64,000 bases of DNA, taken from JBGAWK01 sp044227665. Its GTDB lineage: Bacteria > Bacteroidota > Bacteroidia > Chitinophagales > JADIYW01. The position numbers and the translations under genes are program-made. Below the pieces are notes generated by a model. It did no database searches and was not told the origin of the DNA. It was given only the letters and a program-made list of their open reading frames with translations. How positions within the stretch are numbered: the stretch's first letter is position 1; each line of letters opens with the position of its first letter. Positions 45,272 through 53,964 of this stretch are shown piece by piece. The stretch covers positions 8,898-72,897 of the forward strand of contig JBGAWK010000008.1 of the NCBI GenBank assembly GCA_044227665.1, written 5' to 3'.

Positions 45272-45710
45272 CTTTGAAGATTATAGAGGTAAGGTACTAC
45301 TCTTAGTTAATACGGCATCAAAATGCGGGCTTACGCCTCAGTATGGTGAGTTAGAAGCATTATATGAAAAGTATAAGAATCAAGGATTTGAGATTATAGG
45401 ATTTCCTTCCAATGATTTTGCAGGACAAGAACCCTTATCCTCTGACAAAGCGGAGGAGTTTTGCCAGATTAATTATGGAGTATCATTTACCATTACGGAA
45501 AAAATACAAGTGAAAGGAGAGCAACAACACGACATCTTCAAGTTTCTTTCCAATAAGTCATTAAATGGCAAAGTAAACATTGCACCAAAATGGAATTTCC
45601 AGAAATACCTTATAGATAAAGAAGGACATGTGGTAGATTATTTTTTGCCCATCACCACCCCATCTTCTGCCAAAATTCATAAAGCCATAGAAAAGCGCTT
45701 AAATTCCTGA
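45216..45710 (+). CDS. Glutathione peroxidase, cytosolic
   Basis: A 164-residue GPx with no signal peptide. Catalytic Cys in N-T-A-S-K-C-G-L, Gln in G-Q-E-P and Trp in K-W-N-F-Q-K. It reduces peroxides, probably with thioredoxin. It overlaps the end of the DUF4294 gene by 56 nt; the start MSNTIYPYKIKN matches the family N-terminus, so the overlap looks real. The two GPx proteins of the window would protect different compartments. Confidence 0.94.
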   Translation: MSNTIYPYKIKNAKGKEINFEDYRGKVLLLVNTASKCGLTPQYGELEALYEKYKNQGFEIIGFPSNDFAGQEPLSSDKAEEFCQINYGVSFTITEKIQVKGEQQHDIFKFLSNKSLNGKVNIAPKWNFQKYLIDKEGHVVDYFLPITTPSSAKIHKAIEKRLNS

Positions 45711-45775
45711 TTTTCACACAAAAAACATTATTATTATTTCAATTATTTCAATAATTTTATACTGAAATTATTTAC

Positions 45776-47626
45776 ATGAAAAAAATATTTACTTGTGTAT
45801 CCATCTGTTGTCAGTTTATACTGATGGCACAGATACCTAATTCACAATTGCGCTCCTCACTTATTCCCGAGTTTGCACCTTTCTACCATGGGGTAGCATC
45901 AGGAGATCCTACGCCTTCCGGAGTAGTGCTATGGACTAGGGTGACACCACCGTCGGTAAACTTTGGCAGCATAGATGTGCGGTGGAAAATAGCTACAGAC
46001 ACAGCTTTTCTCAATACGGTAAATGGAGGCATTGTAAGCACAGATTCTTCTCGAGATTACACCGTAAAAGTAGATGCTACAGGGTTACAACCCAATACTT
46101 GGTATTATTATGAATTTACTGCATTGGACAAAAACTCTCTGACAGGTAGAACCAAGACCACTCCTGAAGGTGGGGTGGAGCAACTGCGCTTTGCTGTCAT
46201 GTCATGTTCCAATTATCAGGCAGGACTCTTCAACGCCTATCAAGATGTGGCACTACGCAATGATGTAGATGCTGTACTACACCTCGGTGACTATATCTAT
46301 GAATATGGCAATAGCATAGGTGGACGCCGTGATGCAGACCCTTCGACAGAGATATATTCATTGGCAGACTATAGGCTGCGACATTCCTGCCATAAGCTAG
46401 ATTCTATGTCTATACGTATGCATCAGCAATACCCTATCATCGCTACTTGGGATGACCATGAGGTTGCCAATAATGCTTATGAAACTGGTGCCGACAATCA
46501 TACTCCTGATGAAGGCAACTATATGGAGCGCAAGAGCTCATCGCAAGAAGCCTACTATGAGTGGATGCCCTTGCGATATCCTGAAGAAGGTAATCATGGC
46601 AAGATATATAGGAAAATAACCTATGGAAACCTAGCAGACATCTTCGTATTGGATACACGCCACTATAGGAGAGACAGTCAGAATGTAAATCTTCGCAATG
46701 ACACTTCTCACCATTTATTGGGTGTGGAGCAGATGCAATGGCTTAAACAACAGCTTATAAGCTCCAATGCACAGTGGAAAGTCCTGGCGCAGCAGGTAAT
46801 GATGGGACAGCTTACACCCTTTGGCTTAGTCCTAAATCCAGATCAGTGGGACGGTTACGCCGCGGAAAGAAAAGATTTATATAATTTTATAAGAGACAAC
46901 AATATAGATAATGTTATCGTGCTTACCGGCGATATTCATACAGCATGGGCTATGGACTTACCTTACAACCTGAATAATTATACGCCCAGTACTGGAGAGG
47001 GTAGTGTGGCAGTAGAATTTGTAAGTACTAGCGTGACTTCAGGTTCATCGCCTATTCCTCTTCCTCCAGTATATAATCTTATAGAAAATCTGCTGTTGCC
47101 ACATATCAAATACGTGGACTTGAACAAAAAAGGATATTCACTGCTTAATCTTCAAGCGGATAAAGCTACGGGGCATTTTTATACTGTAAAAAATATTGGA
47201 TTTAATACTACAGAGCAAAATTTTGAGGAGGCATGGAGTACTAAAAATGATGCTAATCATTTGACGAAAGAGCGCAATGAAATCATAAGCAGATATGTTC
47301 CACAACTACAGCCTCCACTAGATCCGAGAGGAATAATTACTACCCCTATAAGGAATAATATCGTCAATAATATTATCTTGGGTGCCTATCCCAATCCTTT
47401 CGCTAATTACTTTGCTGTACAGTTCAATCTCTTTGAGACTGTGGAGTCATTGCAATATGAAATCATAGATATTCAGGGACGTGTGTTGCAGTCATCAATA
47501 ATTGCAAATACCAATAAAGGCTTGCATTATGAAGAAATCAATGCTTCGGACTTACCTAAAGGAAATTATATTTTCAAAATTAAAAGTGATAAAGGTGATG
47601 CCACAGTACGTATCGTTAAGCAATAA
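45776..47626 (+). CDS. PhoD-like phosphatase with T9SS sorting domain
   Basis: A 616-residue exported protein. A short Sec-type signal precedes a PhoD N-terminal domain (F-Y-H-G-V-A-S-G-D-P-T, V-V-L-W-T-R) and the metallophosphatase domain with M-S-C-S-N-Y, H-L-G-D-Y-I-Y-E-Y, T-W-D-D-H-E-V-A-N-N and L-T-G-D-I-H-T. Residues about 535-616 (A-Y-P-N-P-F ... R-I-V-K-Q) are a type A T9SS sorting domain. It probably cleaves phosphodiesters or phosphomonoesters outside the cell, using Ca2+/Fe. The usual twin-arginine signal is absent. Confidence 0.93.
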   Translation: MKKIFTCVSICCQFILMAQIPNSQLRSSLIPEFAPFYHGVASGDPTPSGVVLWTRVTPPSVNFGSIDVRWKIATDTAFLNTVNGGIVSTDSSRDYTVKVDATGLQPNTWYYYEFTALDKNSLTGRTKTTPEGGVEQLRFAVMSCSNYQAGLFNAYQDVALRNDVDAVLHLGDYIYEYGNSIGGRRDADPSTEIYSLADYRLRHSCHKLDSMSIRMHQQYPIIATWDDHEVANNAYETGADNHTPDEGNYMERKSSSQEAYYEWMPLRYPEEGNHGKIYRKITYGNLADIFVLDTRHYRRDSQNVNLRNDTSHHLLGVEQMQWLKQQLISSNAQWKVLAQQVMMGQLTPFGLVLNPDQWDGYAAERKDLYNFIRDNNIDNVIVLTGDIHTAWAMDLPYNLNNYTPSTGEGSVAVEFVSTSVTSGSSPIPLPPVYNLIENLLLPHIKYVDLNKKGYSLLNLQADKATGHFYTVKNIGFNTTEQNFEEAWSTKNDANHLTKERNEIISRYVPQLQPPLDPRGIITTPIRNNIVNNIILGAYPNPFANYFAVQFNLFETVESLQYEIIDIQGRVLQSSIIANTNKGLHYEEINASDLPKGNYIFKIKSDKGDATVRIVKQ

Positions 47627-48226
47627 ACGTTGTCATCAAATTTAGTAAGCGAACCCGTTAATATATAATATAAAATATTGACCATCAATTGTTTGAGTAG
47701 ATAATATTTCGTAAATTTATGAAAATAAAACGCATAAAGCAATATGAAATTTTATTCTAGCTACTTCTAAATTTCAATAGGTATATATTGAGATTGCCTG
47801 CCTTCTCGGCAGACAGGCTTTGCTTCGCTCGTCATGATTGTTTATTTTTTTACGATTTTAAACTCAATTGCGCTTACTTGTGCCTATTCCGGACTAGGGA
47901 CTACTCCATATATTGATTTGATGTACTTCTTTTCGTGTTTGCTATTGATACCAATCCTATGGTCTCTTTGTAACGCGTTTTGTCACTTACAATTCTGCAT
48001 TACTAATGCCTGTAAATGTAGTTGCAAAAGCTGTATTTTTTGCTGTCATATCTGCTTGCTTAGCAGGAAGTATTGCAATTTTAAAGTCAGTTTTCGGTAG
48101 GTAGATAACTTGGTTCTGAACACAGTTGCTCCTTTTATTTTGTCGTTTGAACAAATACGTTAAAAGTTACCAATACTAAAATAATAGTGAGAAGACGATG
48201 ACTTAGGATAATAGAAATAGATAAAT
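47627..48226. other. Region between phoD and the histidine kinase
   Basis: Apart from the relic gene, it holds a small hairpin near 47795-47817 (CTGCC, loop TTCTC, GGCAG). No functional gene seen on either strand; a plus-strand frame at 47834-48100 is the antisense shadow of the relic. Confidence 0.5.
47842..48115 (-). pseudogene. Decayed gene of a small Bacteroidota protein family
   Basis: On the minus strand two frames give family-like text: first L-P-T-E-N, then (shifted) DFKIAILPAKQADMTAKN and F-T-G-I-S-N-A-E-L, then (shifted again) KKYIKSIYGVVPSPE-stop-AQVSAIEFKIVKK. This matches the layout of short Bacteroidota hypothetical proteins that carry K-x-Y-I-K-S-x-Y-G-x-x-S-P-E-Y-x-Q-x-S-x-I-x-F (recalled, no name). 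At least two frameshifts and one stop are present, so it is not functional. Confidence 0.55.
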
Positions 48227-49942
48227 TTATACTATTATCTGGGTAATTAGTCCTTTGTTTTCTGTACTGATAAAAGTTATTTTACACTTAATAGCTCTAG
48301 CCAAATCTCCCACTATCTGCAATCCCAAGCCATGTTTGTCGCTACTGGTGGCGGTAGGGTGAAGGATAGTTTCTAAGTTTTCGGCAGCGATGCCTGGGCC
48401 ATTATCTTGAATCTGAAGTATAATACTGTCGCCCTCTCGGTATGCTTCCCAGCTTAGAGTAGCATTGGTAGTGTGCCTCATGGCCTTGATAGCGTTGGCA
48501 GTAAGATTTTGCATAATGACTTGCATGAAATTTTCATCAGTAGTTAGATATTCTATGTCATTAGAAATAAATATCATTTCTACATTTTCTACATTGGAGA
48601 AGAACCTTTGGAGGTAGCCAAATAAATCATTTATAGCTATAGTCTTGAAGGAGGGTTTGAAGTTTTGCATCTGTCCTTTGCTCCACAAGAGCATGGTTTC
48701 CATGGACTCCAATAAGTTTTCGGCATCGTGGATGACCTTTTCTCTATGTTTTTCTAATGCCCCTTCAGGCAGTGTGTCAGCGTGATCTTTCTGAAAGTTT
48801 AGTAGTGTGACAATATTGGCGATAGGGCTGCGCAAGTCATGACTTATGATGCTGAAAAATTTGGTTTTGATTTGGTTTGTAGCATCGAGTTGTACATTGA
48901 GTTGCTGTAGTTTGTCATTGCTACGCTTTCTGTTGGCAGCTTGCATATACAGCAGTAATCCTATGATGCCTAATAACAGTAGTCCAGATATTAGGGCAAT
49001 ACGGGTGCGTTTTTGTTGGACTATTACTGCATTTTTTTGCTGTATTTCTAGTTTGCTTTCTACTTCAGCAAGGGCATTTTTGCTCTCTTGTGAGAAGATA
49101 GAGTCTGTGGTTTCATAGTACAACCTATAGTTGAGATATGCACCCTTGTAGTCCCCTTCCTCATATTGCAATTCTGATAATACGCCACTGAAATAGGCTT
49201 GATCCGCCTTGTCGTTAGTGCGGACTGCTAGGCGTATGGCAGCAGTCAAATAGCTTTTGGCTAGTGCTATATTTTCAGCCTTTGTAGCAGGGATGATATC
49301 AGAAATTCGACTCAGGCTGTCATATATATATTGGATGACGATATCCTTGTATGAAGTACCGATATTGCCTTTGTTGATGATATTGCTAGTACTTAATTCT
49401 GTATAATAGCTGTCTGCTGCCAAGGCATACTCCAATTTTTTGATAAAATTATTTTCAAAAGTGATGCTATAATTGCTATAGAACTTGCCAAGCAAGTTGC
49501 TGTCTAGGTCTTGTATCGTTTTGTATAAAGTTTCTGCATATCCATAGGCATTTTTGGCACTGTCTATATTGCCTTCTACAAGAAATATATCGCCTAAATA
49601 TTTGTGATAATTGGCAGCATACAAAGTATCTTTTTTGTTGAGCAGGTAAGATTTTGTGTAATAATATCGGGCTTTTTTAAAATTATTTTGATGGAAAAAA
49701 ATTTTACCCATCATCGTATAGCTTTCGTACAATATGTCGTCGTAGTGGTGTTTTTCACCTATTGCAATGGCTTTGATGAGCATCATGGATGCAGGGATGT
49801 ACTGTGACGACAGCATATATTTAGCAGCGGAAGTGTTATATTGCAATGCCTGTTCTTTGGACGTTATAGAGGCATGAGTAGTAGTATAGCCTATAATAAT
49901 GCAGACCCAAATATAGCTACGAAAAAAACTACTTCTTACCAT
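48227..49942 (-). CDS. TPR-containing sensor histidine kinase
   Basis: A 571-residue membrane kinase. Signal peptide, periplasmic TPR repeats (about 30-270), one membrane helix (about 312-332), then HisKA with the phospho-His in I-I-S-H-D-L-R-S-P and an HATPase domain: N box N-A-I-K-A-M, G1 D-N-G-P-G-I and G2 H-G-L-G-L. It follows the LytTR regulator gene with a 7-nt overlap, so they form one operon and probably one phosphorelay. Input is unknown; the TPR domain could bind a protein in the periplasm. Confidence 0.92.
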   Translation of the reverse strand: MVRSSFFRSYIWVCIIIGYTTTHASITSKEQALQYNTSAAKYMLSSQYIPASMMLIKAIAIGEKHHYDDILYESYTMMGKIFFHQNNFKKARYYYTKSYLLNKKDTLYAANYHKYLGDIFLVEGNIDSAKNAYGYAETLYKTIQDLDSNLLGKFYSNYSITFENNFIKKLEYALAADSYYTELSTSNIINKGNIGTSYKDIVIQYIYDSLSRISDIIPATKAENIALAKSYLTAAIRLAVRTNDKADQAYFSGVLSELQYEEGDYKGAYLNYRLYYETTDSIFSQESKNALAEVESKLEIQQKNAVIVQQKRTRIALISGLLLLGIIGLLLYMQAANRKRSNDKLQQLNVQLDATNQIKTKFFSIISHDLRSPIANIVTLLNFQKDHADTLPEGALEKHREKVIHDAENLLESMETMLLWSKGQMQNFKPSFKTIAINDLFGYLQRFFSNVENVEMIFISNDIEYLTTDENFMQVIMQNLTANAIKAMRHTTNATLSWEAYREGDSIILQIQDNGPGIAAENLETILHPTATSSDKHGLGLQIVGDLARAIKCKITFISTENKGLITQIIV

Positions 49943-50634
49943 GATATTGTATCTTTGTAGCTTCTGCCTATAGGCAGAATTGTATTGCCGACATATACTT
50001 CATGTGTACTTATTTTTTGTACTTTATGTCTAGCTACAGCATAGCTGCGGTGTATGCGCACAAACTTGTCAAATGGATGTCGAGACAGGAGATTGCCCAA
50101 GCTGCTCAAGATGATGTTGTAGGCAGAGGTAGTCACGATTTTGGTATAATCCTTATACGCTTCCAGATATAGGATGTCGTAAGTATGTATCTTAATCTTG
50201 TCGTTGCCATCTTTGATGTATATGATATCCGAACCTAGTTCTTCGTCCAGTAGTTGAGCCTTGGTTTTGATGTTCAAGTATTCGGAGATACGAAGTAGGG
50301 TGCTGGCGAAACGGTCTTTGGTAATAGGTTTGACGATAAAGTCTAGGGCATTTTTTTCAAAACTTTCCAAAGCATATTCAGGATAGGCAGATATAAACAC
50401 ACATACAGGCACTGTCATAAGCATACTTCGCAACTCCAATCCTGATATCTTACCCATATCTATGTCTAAAAATAGGATGTCGGGCAAATTATCAATATGG
50501 TATTTCAATACGTCTTCTGCGCTGTTATACTCCCCCATAATCTCAAGGGTAGAATTGGTTTTAAGCAAATGTCGAAGCATAAGCCTGTCCAACTCATTGT
50601 CGTCAGCTAGTACACAAGTGTATTTTTTTGACAT
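49936..50634 (-). CDS. LytTR family response regulator
   Basis: A 232-residue regulator. Receiver domain 1-125: acidic pair D-D-N near residue 11, phospho-Asp in L-F-L-D-I-D-M, and K in V-K-P-I. The C-terminal LytTR DNA-binding domain (about 135-232) has D-I-L-Y-L-E-A-Y-K-D-Y-T, and F-V-R-I-H-R-S-Y-A-V near the end. LytTR proteins bind paired direct repeats; such a pair lies immediately upstream. It precedes the histidine kinase gene. Confidence 0.95.
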   Translation of the reverse strand: MSKKYTCVLADDNELDRLMLRHLLKTNSTLEIMGEYNSAEDVLKYHIDNLPDILFLDIDMGKISGLELRSMLMTVPVCVFISAYPEYALESFEKNALDFIVKPITKDRFASTLLRISEYLNIKTKAQLLDEELGSDIIYIKDGNDKIKIHTYDILYLEAYKDYTKIVTTSAYNIILSSLGNLLSRHPFDKFVRIHRSYAVARHKVQKISTHEVYVGNTILPIGRSYKDTISW

Positions 50635-50660
50635 ATATTAAAATCTTTAAAAATAATACA

Positions 50661-50700
50661 AAAAATGCTGTTCGTCTATTAAAAATGTTGTTTGTCGATA
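50661..50700. promoter_or_regulatory. Tandem 20-bp direct repeats, candidate LytTR operator
   Basis: Two head-to-tail 20-bp units (50661-50680 and 50681-50700) agree at 16 of 20 positions. Each begins AAAAATG and contains a GTTnGTC core (50670 and 50690). LytTR regulators such as AgrA and ComE bind GTTn[AG][TG]-type repeats about two helical turns apart. The site lies between the regulator gene and the divergent lipoprotein cluster, so it may control either or both. Confidence 0.55.
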
Positions 50701-50750
50701 GGCTGTTGTACCTATATGTGTTTATATAAAAATTTGTGTATTCAATTTAT

Positions 50751-51275
50751 ATGCGCTCAAAAAATGTGATTATACTAACGCTGACCTGCTGGATGCTGCT
50801 CTCTTGTGCTACAAAGTCCAAAAGCAACACCTCTGCTGATACCTCCCGGGAAAATATCTTGTATATGCAAATAGATGGGGTGGAATGGAGTGCAGATAGT
50901 GATATTTTTGGCAGCTACCATTTTTCAGAAGAGCTAGGGCCCAAAATCATCAATATTGCTGGAACGAAGGGTGTTGGAGGAACTCAGCAAGCATTTAATA
51001 TCAACTTGTTCAATACGGATAAAGAGGGTATCTATACCGTAAATATTCCAGATAATTCTACGGCTACTTCCTATCAGAATGTGGCTCAAATGGGCAACTA
51101 TACACCTGCCAACTATCTGTGTGGCGGCACTATGCAAGGAAGTCAGCTTACAGTAAATGTGACCAAAGTTTCTAAAAACCCACAAATTATAGAAGCTACA
51201 TTTAGTGGCAAGATGCAATGCGTACAAGGCAGTGTATTACAAATTACAGATGGCAAATTTTATTACCATGAATAA
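50751..51275 (+). CDS. Lipoprotein 1 of a five-gene cluster
   Basis: A 174-residue lipoprotein; start at 50751 (MRSKNVIILTLT) is used rather than an upstream GTG. The lipobox is M-L-L-S-C. The mature part, after a Ser/Thr-rich linker, is a small beta-rich domain with Q-I-D-G-V-E-W-S-A-D and a C-terminal stretch E-A-T-F-S-G-K-M-Q-C-V-Q-G. The pattern resembles small DUF6252-like lipoproteins; function unknown. Its stop overlaps the next start by 8 nt. Confidence 0.75.
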   Translation: MRSKNVIILTLTCWMLLSCATKSKSNTSADTSRENILYMQIDGVEWSADSDIFGSYHFSEELGPKIINIAGTKGVGGTQQAFNINLFNTDKEGIYTVNIPDNSTATSYQNVAQMGNYTPANYLCGGTMQGSQLTVNVTKVSKNPQIIEATFSGKMQCVQGSVLQITDGKFYYHE

Positions 51276-51783
51276 ATATATTAGAATAAGAAATTTAGCA
51301 GTTGGCATACTAATGTCGGCAATATTTTTTTCCTGTAAAAAGGAAGAGAATGTAATGGTAAATACACACCCGTTCAAAGGGACGGTAAGATTATATGAAA
51401 CTAAAAGGAATTATACTTTGAAGTATTATTTCAATGTTGAACCTGGATTGTATATAACCTTAGGTACAGAAGAATTAATAGAGTTATTACCGGGGAAAAA
51501 TCCAAATCAGTATTATATTCGACCTAAGGATCATCCAGAATGGTGTTTAGATTATAGTGCTAAAAACAACTATTACATAAAACTATATCCATACGTAGGC
51601 AATGAGGCGCAATTATTCAATATAATGGAAGCAGGGAAAGATTTAGTGACTATACAATGTGTCGTTGACACTTCCCTCTATTTGCTCAATAACTCTGATT
51701 ATATATCAGCAGGGCCTAGTAGTTACTTAAAACCAAGAGGTTCATATAGTTCCTTGGATACTTGGAAGATTGAAATTCTATAA
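51268..51783 (+). CDS. Lipoprotein 2, possible beta-trefoil
   Basis: A 171-residue lipoprotein (lipobox F-F-S-C, start at 51268 chosen for the signal peptide). The mature domain has repeated units around Y-Y-F-N-V, W-C-L-D-Y-S-A-K-N, L-Y-P-Y-V-G-N-E-A-Q-L-F-N-I and L-Y-L-L-N-N, with L-K-P-R-G-S ... D-T-W-K-I. This spacing is reminiscent of ricin-type beta-trefoil lectins, but that is inference. Overlaps lipoprotein 1 by 8 nt. Confidence 0.72.
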   Translation: MNKYIRIRNLAVGILMSAIFFSCKKEENVMVNTHPFKGTVRLYETKRNYTLKYYFNVEPGLYITLGTEELIELLPGKNPNQYYIRPKDHPEWCLDYSAKNNYYIKLYPYVGNEAQLFNIMEAGKDLVTIQCVVDTSLYLLNNSDYISAGPSSYLKPRGSYSSLDTWKIEIL

Positions 51784-51801
51784 CTTTTTAATTATATATA
51801 T

Positions 51802-52407
51802 ATGAAAAAAATCATCATCAACACAGCTTTATTAGCATTATCCCTTCTTACATCATGCAGTAAAGAAGACGACAAAAAAGTGGACAGCAAGCCCGTACAG
51901 TCATTTCCTTCAGTAGTACTGAGCAATCAATCAGCGGCATCTTATAACTGTTTCCTGACTTTTGATTCCTGTAAGGTGCGTACGCTCACACAAGCAGCAG
52001 CCAATCAAGGCACTACCGATTTAGTATTCCTGCACAACAACCCCGACAATCTAGCCATGTTTGTGTCTCCTGCATCTATAAGCACAGCAGTTACTATTGC
52101 TCCGGGAATATATGGATTCTTTTCTGTAGGTATCACCAATTGGACTACCAAAAATTCTATGCAAATAGGTGTCACAGATATTACAGTAGGCGGGTTCAAC
52201 AGCATAGCTACCAATGGAGACCTGCACAATGCCTACGACAATGACCCACATGTCACCATAGGGTGGGAGATAGATATTACGCCTAATAAGGTATATAAGT
52301 TTACCTCCAATAGAACAGGGAAAAGGGGGCTAATAAAGGTGAATTCTATAAACGGCAACTACAATACGTCAGGACAAATTAATATGGATATTAAAATGAT
52401 AAACTAA
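51802..52407 (+). CDS. Lipoprotein 3
   Basis: A 201-residue lipoprotein: signal peptide with lipobox L-L-T-S-C followed by SKEDD, then a beta-rich domain rich in Thr, Ser and Asn. I do not recognise the family. It lies 18 nt after lipoprotein 2 and 5 nt before lipoprotein 4, in the same operon. Confidence 0.72.
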   Translation: MKKIIINTALLALSLLTSCSKEDDKKVDSKPVQSFPSVVLSNQSAASYNCFLTFDSCKVRTLTQAAANQGTTDLVFLHNNPDNLAMFVSPASISTAVTIAPGIYGFFSVGITNWTTKNSMQIGVTDITVGGFNSIATNGDLHNAYDNDPHVTIGWEIDITPNKVYKFTSNRTGKRGLIKVNSINGNYNTSGQINMDIKMIN

Positions 52408-52412
52408 TAGTT

Positions 52413-52865
52413 ATGAAGCTGAAAATCACGCTGATATTGACAGCCTTTGCTTTGCTTTCGGTAAGTTGTAAGAAAGATGAAGCTAAAACTTTTTATAAAT
52501 CAAAGCTAATAAACAAAAATTGGAAATCCTTAGCATTTAAAATTGATGGTATAAGAGAAGATAAATGGTGCTGGAAAAATAGTATATATAACTTTTACGA
52601 AGATGGAAATATGTTTATCACCGAAGGAAATAATGAAGGTGTTTGCTTAGGCACTGTGATAGGCAGAATAAAAAAATATAGCTATACTCTTTCTTCTGAT
52701 GAAAAAGTGTTAGTCGTACAATATAATATAGGATATCCTGATGAACTAGATACTTTTATGATTCAATCTATTTCCGAGACAAGCCTGAATATGAAAAGAA
52801 TAGTGAACAAACTCTCTATGCCTCCCGGTGAGGCATGGGAAGATGAATTTACGGCAATACCATAA
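52413..52865 (+). CDS. Lipoprotein 4, lipocalin-like
   Basis: A 150-residue lipoprotein (lipobox S-V-S-C-K-K). The mature part fits a small lipocalin-like barrel: N-K-N-W-K-S-L-A-F, F-Y-E-D-G-N-M-F-I-T-E-G, Y-S-Y-T-L-S-S-D-E-K-V-L, I-Q-S-I-S-E-T-S-L-N-M-K-R. This layout is usual for Bacteroidota lipocalin-like lipoproteins whose ligands are unknown. Confidence 0.75.
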   Translation: MKLKITLILTAFALLSVSCKKDEAKTFYKSKLINKNWKSLAFKIDGIREDKWCWKNSIYNFYEDGNMFITEGNNEGVCLGTVIGRIKKYSYTLSSDEKVLVVQYNIGYPDELDTFMIQSISETSLNMKRIVNKLSMPPGEAWEDEFTAIP

Positions 52866-52880
52866 TAAATTTTTCAAATT

Positions 52881-53741
52881 ATGATAAAAAATATGCTATA
52901 TGTCGCAACTGTACTTTTGATAGTATCTTGTGGTAAAGACAAAATCATCTCTAATGTGCCTACCCCTAGTCAGATTTCTTCTAGGACAGTATTGTACGAT
53001 GTAAATAATCCCTTCGAGGGCAACGATGACGACTATTGCTTTATGCTGCTAGGTGCGGATAATTCGGCACAAAAGAAATATTTTAAAGCCAAGATGATAG
53101 ATGTAGTAAGCGATTCTATGCAAATAACAGAAGGGCCTTATACACTAGATAGTCTCATAGATGTAAGTACTTTTCCGGGATATATTAAGTCAGCAAATTC
53201 GGGAAGTTATTTGTCGGATTTTGTTTTTGCAGATAGCATACGTATCCGACAGGTTGGTATAAATGCTCAGGGTAAGCGTATGTACTCATCTTCTAGCTGG
53301 AGTAGTGCTAACATCATAAAATCTTATACCAATGGAGCTCAAGTAGAAGGTACTACCATATTGAATTATATCAAAATACCCACTGCTTCTGGAGGATATT
53401 TGGGCTATGAAGTACATTTCTTTTTTGATATTGGAAAATGCTATGTATATGGCACTACATCTAGTAGTGGCGGTGCGCCAGATAGTCATGTATTAGAAGA
53501 TATTTCTACTGTGATAGGTGCTAGTTACGATTGGAAAAATGTAGATAATTATTTTCAAGTTCCAGGACCTTCTGCTACCACAGTACACTATTTTATAGAC
53601 TATAAAAATTGGAGATACTTCCGTATCAAAGAATCATATACCTCTGTACCCGGAACGCCAGGAGGGCAACATGCCATAGAATATGGTGCCTACAAAAGCT
53701 TGGATAAGCTCCTGAAATGGCCAGAGGAATGGAAAAAATAA
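52881..53741 (+). CDS. Lipoprotein 5
   Basis: A 286-residue lipoprotein (lipobox L-I-V-S-C-G-K) with an aromatic, Ser/Tyr-rich beta domain, no family recognised. Last gene of the cluster, followed by a hairpin. The repeated tyrosine and glycine pattern near the C-terminus (about 190-260) suggests a beta sandwich. Confidence 0.72.
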   Translation: MIKNMLYVATVLLIVSCGKDKIISNVPTPSQISSRTVLYDVNNPFEGNDDDYCFMLLGADNSAQKKYFKAKMIDVVSDSMQITEGPYTLDSLIDVSTFPGYIKSANSGSYLSDFVFADSIRIRQVGINAQGKRMYSSSSWSSANIIKSYTNGAQVEGTTILNYIKIPTASGGYLGYEVHFFFDIGKCYVYGTTSSSGGAPDSHVLEDISTVIGASYDWKNVDNYFQVPGPSATTVHYFIDYKNWRYFRIKESYTSVPGTPGGQHAIEYGAYKSLDKLLKWPEEWKK

Positions 53742-53774
53742 ATATAAAGTATTTGGTTAGCGGATATTACAATT

Positions 53775-53801
53775 GTTGGGCGGCACGTAGTGCCGCCCAA
53801 C
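53775..53801. terminator. Hairpin terminator between the lipoprotein cluster and McrC
   Basis: An 11-bp perfect GC-rich stem (GTTGGGCGGCA with TGCCGCCCAAC), 5-nt loop, followed on the plus strand by TGATTTTG. It lies 33 nt after lipoprotein 5 and 163 nt downstream of the McrC stop, so it can serve either direction. Confidence 0.75.
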
Positions 53802-53964
53802 TGATTTTGTGCAGGATTATGTAAAAAATATCGTTTTTGCAAATTTGTATCTTATAAAATAATGCCTTTGAGGATTATGCAAACCATAAAAATTATTAGA
53901 GGGATTTCAAAAAATCTAATTCAGCATAGAATAAGACTTTTCAGTATATAGGCATAATGGTAGG

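Noticed and set aside
47834..48100. 88-codon plus-strand frame rich in Cys
   Set aside because: It is the antisense reading of a decayed minus-strand gene, and its Cys/Phe/Ser richness is typical of such shadows.
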